A stretch of 64,000 bases of DNA. It comes from Clostridia bacterium (GTDB taxonomy: Bacteria; Bacillota_A; Clostridia; Christensenellales; Aristaeellaceae). Position numbers and translations under genes: made by a program. The stretch covers positions 6,498 to 70,497 of the forward strand of contig JAFZQK010000034.1 of NCBI GenBank assembly GCA_017620455.1. The letters run 5' to 3'. The notes under the pieces were generated by a model. It was given only the letters and a program-made list of their open reading frames with translations, did no database searches and was not told the DNA's origin. Positions 1 through 7,683 of this stretch are shown here, one piece after another. Every line of letters starts with the position of its first letter. Positions within the stretch are counted from its first letter, which is position 1.

Positions 1-371
1 TGAACGGCGTCCTCTCCCCCCTGAAGGGCAAGGATATGGGCCAGATGGTGGAGGAGTTCACCGCCGAAATGACCCTGGTGATCGAAGGCTTGAGCGAGGA
101 CCAGGAAAAGCTGGCGCGGCAGACCGACCGCCTGGACGCCCAGCAGACCCAGCTGGAACAGCGGCTCATCGACGAAGCCCACGATCTGAACGTGGCCCTG
201 GACGAAAGCAAAAAGGAGCTGGCCGCCCTGAAGGGCAGGCTGGACAAACTGGAAAAGCAATCCGAAAAGGGCAAAAAGGGCGTCACCGCCGCCCTGCGCC
301 AGGCCACCTGGCTGGTGGGCATCGCGGTGATCGGCTGGATCGTCGTCACGGTCATCAACCTGTTCAAGTAA
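1..371 (+). CDS. Coiled-coil protein with C-terminal membrane anchor (5' partial)
   Basis: The reading frame is open to the left edge (first full codon at base 3), so the gene probably begins outside the window. The first ATG at 36 has no convincing ribosome binding site. The visible part is rich in Glu, Lys, Gln and Leu with heptad-like spacing, which suggests a long coiled coil. It ends in one hydrophobic segment (about the last 25 residues, with WLVGIAVIGWIVV) and a short Lys tail. This layout resembles small tail-anchored or holin-associated proteins, but no family was recognised. A clear intrinsic terminator follows. Confidence 0.6.
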   Translation, partial: NGVLSPLKGKDMGQMVEEFTAEMTLVIEGLSEDQEKLARQTDRLDAQQTQLEQRLIDEAHDLNVALDESKKELAALKGRLDKLEKQSEKGKKGVTAALRQATWLVGIAVIGWIVVTVINLFK

Positions 372-382
372 GCAATCCAACC

Positions 383-412
383 GCACGGCTTTTTTCCCGC
401 CGTGCGTTTTTT
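383..412 (+). terminator. Intrinsic terminator
   Basis: Stem GCACGGC/GCCGTGC with a T-rich loop, followed by a T run, just after the stop codon of the coiled-coil gene. Confidence 0.85.
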
Positions 413-442
413 GTTGAAAAATAACGCTTTTTTCATAAAATG

Positions 443-455
443 CAACCGCCGGTTG
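443..455. promoter_or_regulatory. Perfect palindrome upstream of HTH regulator, possible operator
   Basis: CAACCGCCGGTTG is a 6-1-6 perfect inverted repeat. Its right arm overlaps a TTGACA hexamer at 453-458, and a half-site CAACCGG lies at 485-491. It sits about 100 bases before the start of an XRE-type regulator, so autoregulation is a reasonable inference. No good -10 is seen at 17 bp, so the promoter itself is uncertain. Confidence 0.4.
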
Positions 456-559
456 ACAAATTACCAGCCCCGCTTGGTGGCCTGCAACCGGAAAAAAGCC
501 TATGATCAGGCCGTCGGCAGGCAGGAAACGCCGAACGAATCGAACGGAGGAAAAGCAAA

Positions 560-1537
560 ATGATCCTGGCAGACAAAATCATTCAGCTCAGAAAAAAGAA
601 CGGCTGGTCCCAGGAGGAGCTAGCGGCCCAGCTGAACGTATCCCGGCAGGCCGTTTCCAAATGGGAAAGCGCCCAGGCAGCCCCGGACCTGAACAAGATA
701 TTGGCCATGAGCCAGCTTTTCGGCGTGACCACCGATTATCTGCTCAAGGACGATCTGGAAGCGGAAGAATTCACCGGCGACGGCGGCTCGCCCGCCCTGC
801 GCCGGGTGACCCTCGCCGAAGCGGGGGAATTCCTTTCCTGGCGGGACAAGGCGTCCGGGCTCATCGCCGGCGCCCTGCTGCTGTGCGTGCTGGGCGTGAT
901 CGCCCTGCTGGCCATCGGCGCCTCCGCCGGCGCCCTGGGGCTTTCCGAGGACGCGGCGGGCGGCCTGGGCGTGGGCGCGCTGCTGGTGTTCGTGGCGGCG
1001 GCGGTGCTGCTGTTCGTGTACTGCGGGCACAGGAACGAGCCTTACGAATTCCTGGAGAAGGAAGATTTCGATACCGAGTACGGCGTGGACGGCCTGGCCC
1101 AGAAAAAGCGGCAGGACGGGCAGAAGGCCCGGTCGCTGCAGACGGGCGCGGGGCTGGCCATGTGCGTGCTTTCCCCCATTCCCCTGGTGATGAGCGCTCT
1201 CCTGGCCCATACGGATACCGCCCGGATGCTGCTCACCTGCCTGACGCTGCTTCTGGCCGGCGGGGGCGCGGCGCTGATCGTGCTTTCCGGCGTCCGCCGG
1301 GCCGCCGTGGACAAGCTGCTGCGGCAGGGCGATTATTCGCCCGAGGCAAAGCGCGTCGGCAGCGTCACCGGCCCCGTCAGCGTGATTTACTGGCTGCTGG
1401 TCACGGCGGCCTTCCTGGCCTGGAGCTTCCTGGGCAACGGCTGGAACGTCAGCTGGGTCATCTGGCCCATCGCCGGGGTGCTGTACGCCGCCGTGCGGGT
1501 GGTCTGCACCATGCTGGCGGACAAAAAGAACGCCTGA
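560..1537 (+). CDS. XRE-family HTH regulator with multi-pass membrane domain
   Basis: Residues 1-65 form a Cro/C1-type helix-turn-helix, including the typical SQEELAAQLNVSRQAVSKWE segment and the GVTTDYLL end of the domain. After a short linker come about six hydrophobic helices in three pairs (roughly residues 95-155, 190-245, 265-320). HTH-plus-membrane proteins of this kind are common in Firmicutes and are thought to couple membrane state or a partner transporter to transcription; the ligand is unknown here. The start at 560 is set by a GGAGG about 10 bases upstream. A palindrome at 443-455 may be its own operator. Confidence 0.85.
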   Translation: MILADKIIQLRKKNGWSQEELAAQLNVSRQAVSKWESAQAAPDLNKILAMSQLFGVTTDYLLKDDLEAEEFTGDGGSPALRRVTLAEAGEFLSWRDKASGLIAGALLLCVLGVIALLAIGASAGALGLSEDAAGGLGVGALLVFVAAAVLLFVYCGHRNEPYEFLEKEDFDTEYGVDGLAQKKRQDGQKARSLQTGAGLAMCVLSPIPLVMSALLAHTDTARMLLTCLTLLLAGGGAALIVLSGVRRAAVDKLLRQGDYSPEAKRVGSVTGPVSVIYWLLVTAAFLAWSFLGNGWNVSWVIWPIAGVLYAAVRVVCTMLADKKNA

Positions 1538-1538
1538 T

Positions 1539-1567
1539 TTGCGTTTTTCCGGCAGAAATGCTATAAT
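1539..1567 (+). promoter_or_regulatory. Sigma-A-like promoter with extended -10
   Basis: TTGCGT, 17-base spacer, TATAAT at 1562-1567, preceded by TGC. It lies directly after the HTH gene stop and serves the gene starting at 1599. Confidence 0.8.
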
Positions 1568-1598
1568 ATTGTCAGAACAAAAACGGGGAGGTGACGGC

Positions 1599-2099
1599 AT
1601 GGCCGCTTATCAGGAACTGGTGGACAGGTATGCGAAGCGCAGGAAGGAAAACCTGGTGGATACCCTCACCGCCGGGCTGAGCTACGCCGACAACGTGGCG
1701 GTGGATCTGGGGCTTATGGAGGAAAGCGGCGTGCTGGACACGCTCACCGCCGCGGCGCCCTTCGCCGTCATCGCGGTGACGGAGCAGATGCGGGTGATCC
1801 TGGGCCGGAAAACGGGCCGCGCCGGGTTCAGCGACGCGGTGCAGCGCATGCTCAAAACCGGCGCCGCCATGGGCGTGGGCGCCCTGGCCGCCGCGGCTGC
1901 GGGGCCGGTGGCCGCCGTGCCCGCCGCCATGGGCACCCGGGCGCTGCTGTCGAAATACCGCAGCAAATCCCTTTTGAAGGCCCGGGTGCAGGAGCGCACC
2001 GCCCGGCTGCAGTCCCTGCGCCGCCGCCGGGAAAGCCGCGTCCCCTTCGAAGCCGGCCGTCCCGCGCTCCCGCCGGGGGTCAGCTATCTGGAGGACTGA
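1599..2099 (+). CDS. Conserved hypothetical protein with hydrophobic centre
   Basis: The 166-residue product starts at ATG 1599, chosen because a GGGGAGG site lies about 8 bases upstream and a promoter lies 32 bases upstream. Residues 25-60 look helical. Residues 85-110 are very Ala/Gly-rich and could be one membrane-embedded hairpin, and the C-terminal third is Arg-rich. No signal peptide, catalytic motif or family was recognised. It is a single-gene unit between its own promoter and a strong terminator. Confidence 0.65.
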   Translation: MAAYQELVDRYAKRRKENLVDTLTAGLSYADNVAVDLGLMEESGVLDTLTAAAPFAVIAVTEQMRVILGRKTGRAGFSDAVQRMLKTGAAMGVGALAAAAAGPVAAVPAAMGTRALLSKYRSKSLLKARVQERTARLQSLRRRRESRVPFEAGRPALPPGVSYLED

Positions 2100-2112
2100 T
2101 CGCAGAACCAAA

Positions 2113-2156
2113 AACGCCCAGGAGCTTCAGCGGCTCCTGGGCGTTGTATATTTTTG
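2113..2156 (+). terminator. Intrinsic terminator
   Basis: 13-base stem AACGCCCAGGAGC/GCTCCTGGGCGTT with a 7-base loop, then a short spacer and a T run. Confidence 0.85.
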
Positions 2157-2198
2157 GGCGATTTTCGGGATACTACGCCCGGAAAGGACGGTGCGGAC

Positions 2199-3677
2199 AT
2201 GACGGAAGCGATGGCCGGGGATTACTCCAAAAAGCTGCGGGCTCTCCGCGCGCTGTGCCGGGCGGGAGAAAGCGAGGACGTGACCGTCCGGGAGTTCCTG
2301 TCCATGGGCCGGCGGGCCGCGCTTTTTTATGTGGACGGCATCGCCTCCTCCGCGGACATGGACCGCTTCCTCCTGCGCCCGTTGCTGGACGCCGCGGCGC
2401 CGGAAGCCGGGGCGGATCTTTCGTCCCATCTGCTTTCCCGCGTGCTGCCCGTGGCCGCCGTCAAACGGACGGACCGGTACGGGGACGCCGTCGCCCGCAT
2501 CTTTTCCGGCGACGCGGCGCTGATCCTGGAGGGCATGGACGGGGCGCTGACGGCGGATGTGAAGGGCTTCGTCAAGCGCGCGGTGAGCCAGCCGGTGAAC
2601 GAAACCGTGGTGGCCGGTCCTCACGCGGCCTTCACCGAGTCCCTGCGGGACAATCTGGTGCTGCTGCGGCGGATGTACCCCTCCCCGGACCTGGTGAGCG
2701 AGGAAATGACCGTAGGCACGCGGGTGCCCACCCGGCTGTGCCTGCTCTACGTTCCCGGGATCGCCCGGGAGGAGGTGGTCCGGGAAGTGCGCCGCCGGCT
2801 CCTTGCCTGCCGGGCGGATTACGTATCCAGTCTGGGGATGCTGGAGCAATTGATCGAGGACGATCCCTTCGCGCTGATGCCCCAGGCGGTGTCCACCGAG
2901 CGGCCGGACCGGGCGGTGAGCTTCCTGTGCGAGGGCCAGGCGGTGATCGTGATGGAAAACGCGCCCATGGTGCTGGCCCTGCCCGCGGGCTTCCTGCATC
3001 TGTTCCACGCCCCGGACGATACCTCCCTGCGCTGGCAGTACGGCTCCTTCCTTCGGCTGCTGCGGCTGGGGGGCATGGCGCTGGCGCTGCTGCTGCCCGG
3101 CGCGTTCCTGGCGCTGACGGTGTTCCACCCAGAGGGCATGAGCCTGTCGCTGCTCACCTCGGTGGTGGAAAGCCAGGCCCGGGTGCCCATGACGCTGTTT
3201 GCATCGGTGCTGCTGATGCTGCTGGTGTTCGCGCTGATCAACGAGGCCGCCTCCCGCATCCCGGGGGCCATGGGGGCCAGCCTGTCCATCGTCAGCGGGC
3301 TGATCCTGGGCCAGGCGGCGGTGGAAGCGGATCTGATCAGCCCCCTGGTGCTGATCGTGGTGGCGCTCAGCGGGCTGGGCAGCTATACCGCCCCCGCCCA
3401 CGCCCTGACGCTGGCGCTGCGCATCGCCCAGCTCCTTTTGGCCGTGGCGGCGGGGATCGGCGGATATCCGGGAATGATGCCGGTGCTGTTCTTCCTTTTG
3501 CTCCGCGCCGCGGCCCTCAAAAGCGTGGGCTTCCCCTGCTTTTTCCCCGCGTACCGGGGGGACGGGCTGCTGCGCCTGCCCTTTTCCCATCAGCGCGGCC
3601 GCGGGCCTTACGCTTCTCCCGCCGCGCCGCCCCGGGCTGCGGGCCCTCTGCGCGCCTGGCGCAGGGAGGGGCCATGA
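2199..3677 (+). CDS. gerAA: Spore germination protein, GerA (GerAA/KA) family
   Basis: This is the A subunit of a GerA-type germinant receptor of the spore inner membrane. The 492-residue product matches the family length. It has a soluble N-terminal half with conserved stretches (for example PQAVSTERPD and the following ENAPMVLALP), then about five membrane helices from residue 290 to 450 and a basic tail. The start ATG at 2199 follows an AAAGGA site; an in-frame ATG at 2154 has no such site. It is the first gene of a three-gene operon whose members overlap by ATGA. The germinant cannot be predicted. Confidence 0.9.
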   Translation: MTEAMAGDYSKKLRALRALCRAGESEDVTVREFLSMGRRAALFYVDGIASSADMDRFLLRPLLDAAAPEAGADLSSHLLSRVLPVAAVKRTDRYGDAVARIFSGDAALILEGMDGALTADVKGFVKRAVSQPVNETVVAGPHAAFTESLRDNLVLLRRMYPSPDLVSEEMTVGTRVPTRLCLLYVPGIAREEVVREVRRRLLACRADYVSSLGMLEQLIEDDPFALMPQAVSTERPDRAVSFLCEGQAVIVMENAPMVLALPAGFLHLFHAPDDTSLRWQYGSFLRLLRLGGMALALLLPGAFLALTVFHPEGMSLSLLTSVVESQARVPMTLFASVLLMLLVFALINEAASRIPGAMGASLSIVSGLILGQAAVEADLISPLVLIVVALSGLGSYTAPAHALTLALRIAQLLLAVAAGIGGYPGMMPVLFFLLLRAAALKSVGFPCFFPAYRGDGLLRLPFSHQRGRGPYASPAAPPRAAGPLRAWRREGP

Positions 3678-4669
3678 CCGGGCCGGCCGCCGATCCCTGG
3701 GCGCTTTCCGCCCTGCATCTGTACGCCCAGGCGTCCGTGGGCCTGGCGCTGTACCTGTACGGCGCGGTGAGCACCCCCGCCTGGCTGTCCGCGCTGATCG
3801 CCGCCGGGCCGCTGACGCTGCTGGCGCTGCTCCTGCACCGGGGCGCCGCCCGGGGACCTGCGCCCCGCCGTCTTACCTGGCTGCCGGGGATCGCGTATCT
3901 GCTGGACGGGCTTTACGCCTTCTACGCGCTGTGTTCCCTGCTCCGGGACCTGGCGCCGGACTTGGACGTGCGCATCGCCGCCCCGGCCTATGGGCTGATC
4001 CTGGGGGCGGCCCTTCTTTCCGCGCCAGACCGGGACGCGCTGCCCCGGCTGGGCCGCCTGGCGCTGCCGGCGCTGGGAGGGCTTCTGCTGTTCTGCCTCC
4101 TGTGCGTCCCCGGCCGTGGACGATTCGAGCGCTTCTTTCCCCTGCTGGGCTTCGGCCCGCTGTCGGTGCTGCGGGGCGCCGTGTGGATCTTCGGCGCGTC
4201 GGCCACGGCCCTGACGCCGCTTCTCTCCCCCGACGAAACGCCGGAAAGAGCCCTTTCCCGGCTGCTCCCGGCGCTTCTTTTCGCTTCCGTCACAGCGGCC
4301 GCCGCCGCATGGCTGCTTCCCGCCCGGGCCCTCTGCGCGCCCCGGACGGCGGGCTGGCATCTGATGCTGATTTCCCACACGACCCCCTCCGTGCCCTGCT
4401 GGTCCGCCCAGGCAGCGGCGCTGCTCCTGCTGCTGATGCTCTCCCTGTGCACGGGCGTGAGGCGGGGCGTCGCCCTGCTGGCGGGAAACGCGGGAAAAAC
4501 GGGAAAAGAAAACGCCGCGGCGGCGGTGCTGCTGCTGCTCGCGGCCCTTGCCGTGGCCTTCCGGGAAGAAGAAACCAAAGCCCTGCTCCTTTGCGCCGGG
4601 CCCTGGCGGGCCGCGCCGGTGACGGCGGCGGCAGTGTGCCTGTGCCTGCGCAGAAAGGAGAAGGAATGA
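3674..4669 (+). CDS. gerAB: Spore germination protein, GerAB-like membrane permease
   Basis: This is the B subunit of the GerA-type receptor, a member of the APC transporter superfamily that carries the germinant-binding site in characterised receptors. The 331-residue product is almost entirely hydrophobic, with about ten predicted membrane helices, slightly shorter than typical (about 360). The start ATG overlaps the gerAA stop (ATGA at 3674-3677), indicating translational coupling. Identity rests on position between GerAA and GerAC plus topology; the sequence is diverged and very Ala/Leu-rich. Confidence 0.8.
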   Translation: MTGPAADPWALSALHLYAQASVGLALYLYGAVSTPAWLSALIAAGPLTLLALLLHRGAARGPAPRRLTWLPGIAYLLDGLYAFYALCSLLRDLAPDLDVRIAAPAYGLILGAALLSAPDRDALPRLGRLALPALGGLLLFCLLCVPGRGRFERFFPLLGFGPLSVLRGAVWIFGASATALTPLLSPDETPERALSRLLPALLFASVTAAAAAWLLPARALCAPRTAGWHLMLISHTTPSVPCWSAQAAALLLLLMLSLCTGVRRGVALLAGNAGKTGKENAAAAVLLLLAALAVAFREEETKALLLCAGPWRAAPVTAAAVCLCLRRKEKE

Positions 4670-5781
4670 AACGCCTGCTCATCCTTTTCGCCGCCTGCGC
4701 CGCGCTGCTGTGCGGCTGCGTCAGCCGCCAATTGGAGGACGAGCTGCTGGTGATCGTCCTGGGGGTGGACGCGGAGGGCGAAGAAACCGTCCTCACGGTG
4801 AAGGTGCCCTCCGCGGCCTCGGCGTCCCAAAAGGACGAAAGCGGCGGATACCTGCTGTATTCCGCCCGGGGCCGGGGCTTTGCCGGGGCGCTGTCCATGC
4901 TGCGGGCGGCCGCCCCCCGGAAGCTGAATTTCACCCAGGTGCGGGAAATCGTGCTGGGAAAGGAGGCGGCGTCCGGCCCGCTGCTGCCGCTGCTGGAGCA
5001 GATCGACGCCGTGCCCAGGCTGCGCTGCTCAGCGGCGCTCATCGTGTGCACCGAAAGCGCAAAGGCCATGATCGACGCCCAGAAGCCGGATCTGGGGGTG
5101 CGGCTGAGCCGCTATACGGACAGCACCCTGGCCGATTCCGCCGGCAAGGGCTTCACCCCCGACGCCGACCTGTGCGGCGTGCTGCGGGATCTGCGGGGCG
5201 GCCAGACGGACCCGCTGCTGATCCTGGGCGCGGTGAGCGCGGAAAAGGCCCCGGACGCCCCGGAGGGGCCCAGCGCCCTGGACGCCCTGCCCGGCGATCT
5301 GCCCCGGCAGGGGGCCGGAAATATCGAGCTTTTCGGCGCCGTCGCCACCGACGGGGAGCGCGTCGCCGGGTATCTGACGGGGTACGATATGGCCCTGATC
5401 CATCTGATCCAGGGCAACATCCGCTTTTTCCCCTTCACCGCCGCGTCCGGCGCGCTGCTGCGCATCACCGCCCGGGCCCCCGCCCGTCTCACGGCGGACC
5501 TGACGCGCACGCCGGCCCGCTTCACCGTGGCCCTGGCCTGCGACGCCCACTGCCCGCCGGGCGCGCTTGAGGACCCGGACGCCCTGGCGGGCGCGCTGCA
5601 AGGGGAGATCCGGGACGTGCTTGTCCGTCTCCAGTCCCTGGGCTGCGACGCCCTGGGCTTCAGCGCCGCCGCCGCGGGGCAGTTCCTCACCCTGGAGGCG
5701 TGGGAAGGCCGCGGCCTTTCCTCCGCGTACGCCGACGCCGAGATCGAGGTGCGCCTCTCCGTCCGCTGTCTGGAGCAATGA
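4666..5781 (+). CDS. gerAC: Spore germination lipoprotein, GerAC family
   Basis: This is the C subunit of the germinant receptor, a lipoprotein on the outer face of the spore inner membrane. The 371-residue product starts with a signal peptide ending in a lipobox-like LCGC (Cys at residue 18). The conserved GerC pattern follows: ELLVIVLGVDAEGEE near the N-terminus, then FTQVREIVLGKEA. ATG 4666 overlaps the gerAB stop (ATGA) and is preceded by AGGAGAAGGA. The stop codon directly abuts the stop of the convergent BofA-like gene. Confidence 0.9.
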   Translation: MKRLLILFAACAALLCGCVSRQLEDELLVIVLGVDAEGEETVLTVKVPSAASASQKDESGGYLLYSARGRGFAGALSMLRAAAPRKLNFTQVREIVLGKEAASGPLLPLLEQIDAVPRLRCSAALIVCTESAKAMIDAQKPDLGVRLSRYTDSTLADSAGKGFTPDADLCGVLRDLRGGQTDPLLILGAVSAEKAPDAPEGPSALDALPGDLPRQGAGNIELFGAVATDGERVAGYLTGYDMALIHLIQGNIRFFPFTAASGALLRITARAPARLTADLTRTPARFTVALACDAHCPPGALEDPDALAGALQGEIRDVLVRLQSLGCDALGFSAAAAGQFLTLEAWEGRGLSSAYADAEIEVRLSVRCLEQ

Positions 5782-6030
5782 TCAGGGCAGGGCCAGCGCC
5801 GCCGCCGCGGCGTATCCCGGCAGGCCCAGGCATGCGGTGAGCGCCCAGGAAAGCGCCGAGAGCGGAACGCCCCCCAGCATGCCGCCGCCCCACAGCAGCA
5901 TCAGGCTCCAGAACGCCCGCCGCAGCGCCCGGCTGCCCCGGGAGGCGGGCCTTCCCCGCAGCGAAAAAGCCAGCATCGCAGTCAGCAGGATCCCCGTCCA
6001 GGCCAGCGCCGTCAGCTGCTCCCGTCCCAT
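5782..6030 (-). CDS. bofA: BofA-like pro-sigma-K processing inhibitor
   Basis: The 82-residue product has two or three hydrophobic segments and the C-terminal BofA signature: a Pro-led helix, then LGLPG and a final hydrophobic stretch. Known BofA (about 87 residues) sits in the outer forespore membrane and holds the SpoIVFB protease inactive until pro-sigma-K is to be cleaved. ATG 6030 is chosen because GGGAGGG lies 7 bases upstream; a longer frame to 6072 has no such site. In many Firmicutes bofA lies near recR, which is not the case here. Assignment is by motif and length. Confidence 0.7.
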   Translation of the reverse strand: MGREQLTALAWTGILLTAMLAFSLRGRPASRGSRALRRAFWSLMLLWGGGMLGGVPLSALSWALTACLGLPGYAAAAALALP

Positions 6031-6065
6031 CGCGCATCCCTCCCTGCCCAGTCTATGCCTTTGCG

Positions 6066-6094
6066 TTGACAAGCATGCCGCGCAGGTGTAAAAT
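6066..6094 (+). promoter_or_regulatory. Consensus sigma-A promoter
   Basis: TTGACA, 17-base spacer, TAAAAT at 6089-6094, upstream of the gene at 6130. Confidence 0.85.
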
Positions 6095-6129
6095 AGAGTG
6101 AATTTTTACCACGGTTGGAGGTCATGATT

Positions 6130-6876
6130 ATGGGCATCATCCCGTCCCGGAACCTGGAGGCGCAGCGCCGCGAGGAAAACGGCGTCGTTTATTTCGACCG
6201 CGGCACGGTGGAGGGCAAAAACGGCAGGAAGTACGACCGCTTCGCCATCCAGACCCATTTCGTCCAGCGGGGCGAAAGCCAGAAGGAGCTGGTGGAAAAG
6301 TACGTGCGGCCCCTGTACCGGGAGGGCGACGTGCTGTCCTTCGGCGCCAAGGTCATGTGCATGTGCGTGGAATCGGTCAAGACCCGGGACGAAGTGCATC
6401 CCGGCTTCTGGGCCAATTTCCTGTGGCGCTTCGCGGGGATCAACCATACGGGCGTAGGCATGCACGAGCCCTATAAGCTGCAGCTGGTCATCGACATCTG
6501 CGGTCTTCCCCGGGTGCTGTGGGCGGCGTTCCTGTCCGCCGTGACGAAGCCCTTCGGCAAGCACGGCGTGTTCTACAAGGTCTGCGGCAAGGGCGTGGGC
6601 GGCATCGACGGATTCTATTTCCGCTCCAGCTTCGACGTATACAAGGAAATGGCCCTCATCAACCCGGACAATCCCGTGGAGCTGTGCAATGCGCTGTACA
6701 AGGAAACGGGCATCCCCGTGGTGCTCATGGACGCCAACGACCTGCAGCGGGATCAGCTGGGCAAATCCGACGGCTTCCCGCTGACGGACGAGGAGATCCA
6801 GGACGCCATGCAGGACAACCCCTCCGGCCAGGGGGACGAACTGACCCCGCTGATCCTGATCCGTCCGCTGAAATGA
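6130..6876 (+). CDS. F420-0:gamma-glutamyl ligase-like protein
   Basis: The 248-residue product resembles the CofE/F420-ligase fold family: an early region with the REGDVLSFGAKV strand-turn-strand typical of the family, and a late VVLMDANDLQ...GKSDG segment. True CofE adds glutamates to coenzyme F420, but Clostridia carry homologues without an F420 pathway, so the substrate is unknown. Start choice: GGAGG at 6117-6121 gives an 8-base spacing to ATG 6130 and only 2 bases to ATG 6124. It is followed at 11 bases by a secreted deacetylase, so the two are probably co-transcribed from the promoter at 6066. Confidence 0.6.
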   Translation: MGIIPSRNLEAQRREENGVVYFDRGTVEGKNGRKYDRFAIQTHFVQRGESQKELVEKYVRPLYREGDVLSFGAKVMCMCVESVKTRDEVHPGFWANFLWRFAGINHTGVGMHEPYKLQLVIDICGLPRVLWAAFLSAVTKPFGKHGVFYKVCGKGVGGIDGFYFRSSFDVYKEMALINPDNPVELCNALYKETGIPVVLMDANDLQRDQLGKSDGFPLTDEEIQDAMQDNPSGQGDELTPLILIRPLK

Positions 6877-6887
6877 GGAGCCGCGCC

Positions 6888-7658
6888 GTGAAACGCGTTA
6901 TCTGCCTGGCGCTGTGCCTGCTCCTTGCGCTGCCCGCCGCCCTGGCGGAAAAGGCGCCGGAAAGCAACGGCATGGACTGGCAGGAAAACGATCCCTGGCC
7001 CTTCGTCGTCCACCACGGCGACCGGTCCGTCCCCAAAGTGGCGGTCACCATGGACGACTGCTACGAATTCCAGTGGGTGGAGGCGGCGTGGAAGCTGATC
7101 GGCCGGTACGGCGGGGCCATGACGTTCTATCCCGTGGGCGATCTGCTCAAGGAAGAAAAGCTGCAGCCCGGGGACAGGGAATTATGGCAGGCCATCGCCG
7201 ATTCCTCCAGCGAGATCGGCACCCACACCCACCATCACCTGAAAATGACAAAGCTGTCCGATTTCAATATGGCGCTTTACAGCAAATACCCCCAGCAGGT
7301 GACGGATCAGCTGCTGGGGCGGCATTACCCGCTGCGCACCCTCCGCCCGCCGTTTGGCAGCAACAACGAGGCCCTGCGCCGGGTGCTGAAAATCGTGGGC
7401 TACAGCCATGTGATCCACTGGGAGATCGCTTCCACCGATCCGGAGGAGGTGCTTTCCCAGGTGCAGAACGGCAGCATCCTGCTCTTTCACGCCCGGAAAA
7501 AGGATTACGTGTGCCTGGAAACGGTGATCCCCGTCCTGGTGCAGCGGGGGTATGTGCTGGTCACCGTCAGTGACCTGCTGCATCTTCCGCCCCTGGAGGA
7601 AGAGGAAACCCTCTTCCTGTGGAACGAGCGCAAAGCCGAATACCTGAAAGATCTATAA
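6888..7658 (+). CDS. Secreted polysaccharide deacetylase (NodB domain)
   Basis: A signal peptide (basic start, then a Leu/Ala core ending in ALA) precedes a NodB-type deacetylase. Visible motifs are MDDCYE (motif 1, Asp pair), GTHTHHH (motif 2, metal-binding His), RPPFGSN (motif 3) and a C-terminal ILLFHA (motif 5 His). Family members remove acetyl groups from peptidoglycan or other polysaccharides outside the cell. Motif 1 has Cys where Gly is usual (DDG). The GTG start at 6888 is preferred because GAGGAG lies 7 bases upstream; an ATG at 6873 overlaps the previous stop without a site. Confidence 0.85.
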   Translation: MKRVICLALCLLLALPAALAEKAPESNGMDWQENDPWPFVVHHGDRSVPKVAVTMDDCYEFQWVEAAWKLIGRYGGAMTFYPVGDLLKEEKLQPGDRELWQAIADSSSEIGTHTHHHLKMTKLSDFNMALYSKYPQQVTDQLLGRHYPLRTLRPPFGSNNEALRRVLKIVGYSHVIHWEIASTDPEEVLSQVQNGSILLFHARKKDYVCLETVIPVLVQRGYVLVTVSDLLHLPPLEEEETLFLWNERKAEYLKDL

Positions 7659-7683
7659 TCGTTCCCTGAAAGGAGCGTTCTTC

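Noticed and set aside
2127..3590. Long minus-strand open frame over gerAA
   Set aside because: It is a shadow of the GC-rich gerAA frame: His/Gln/Arg/Gly-rich translation, no ribosome site, no domain.
5567..6091. Plus-strand frame across the gerAC end and bofA-like gene
   Set aside because: No ribosome site and overlaps two better-supported genes.
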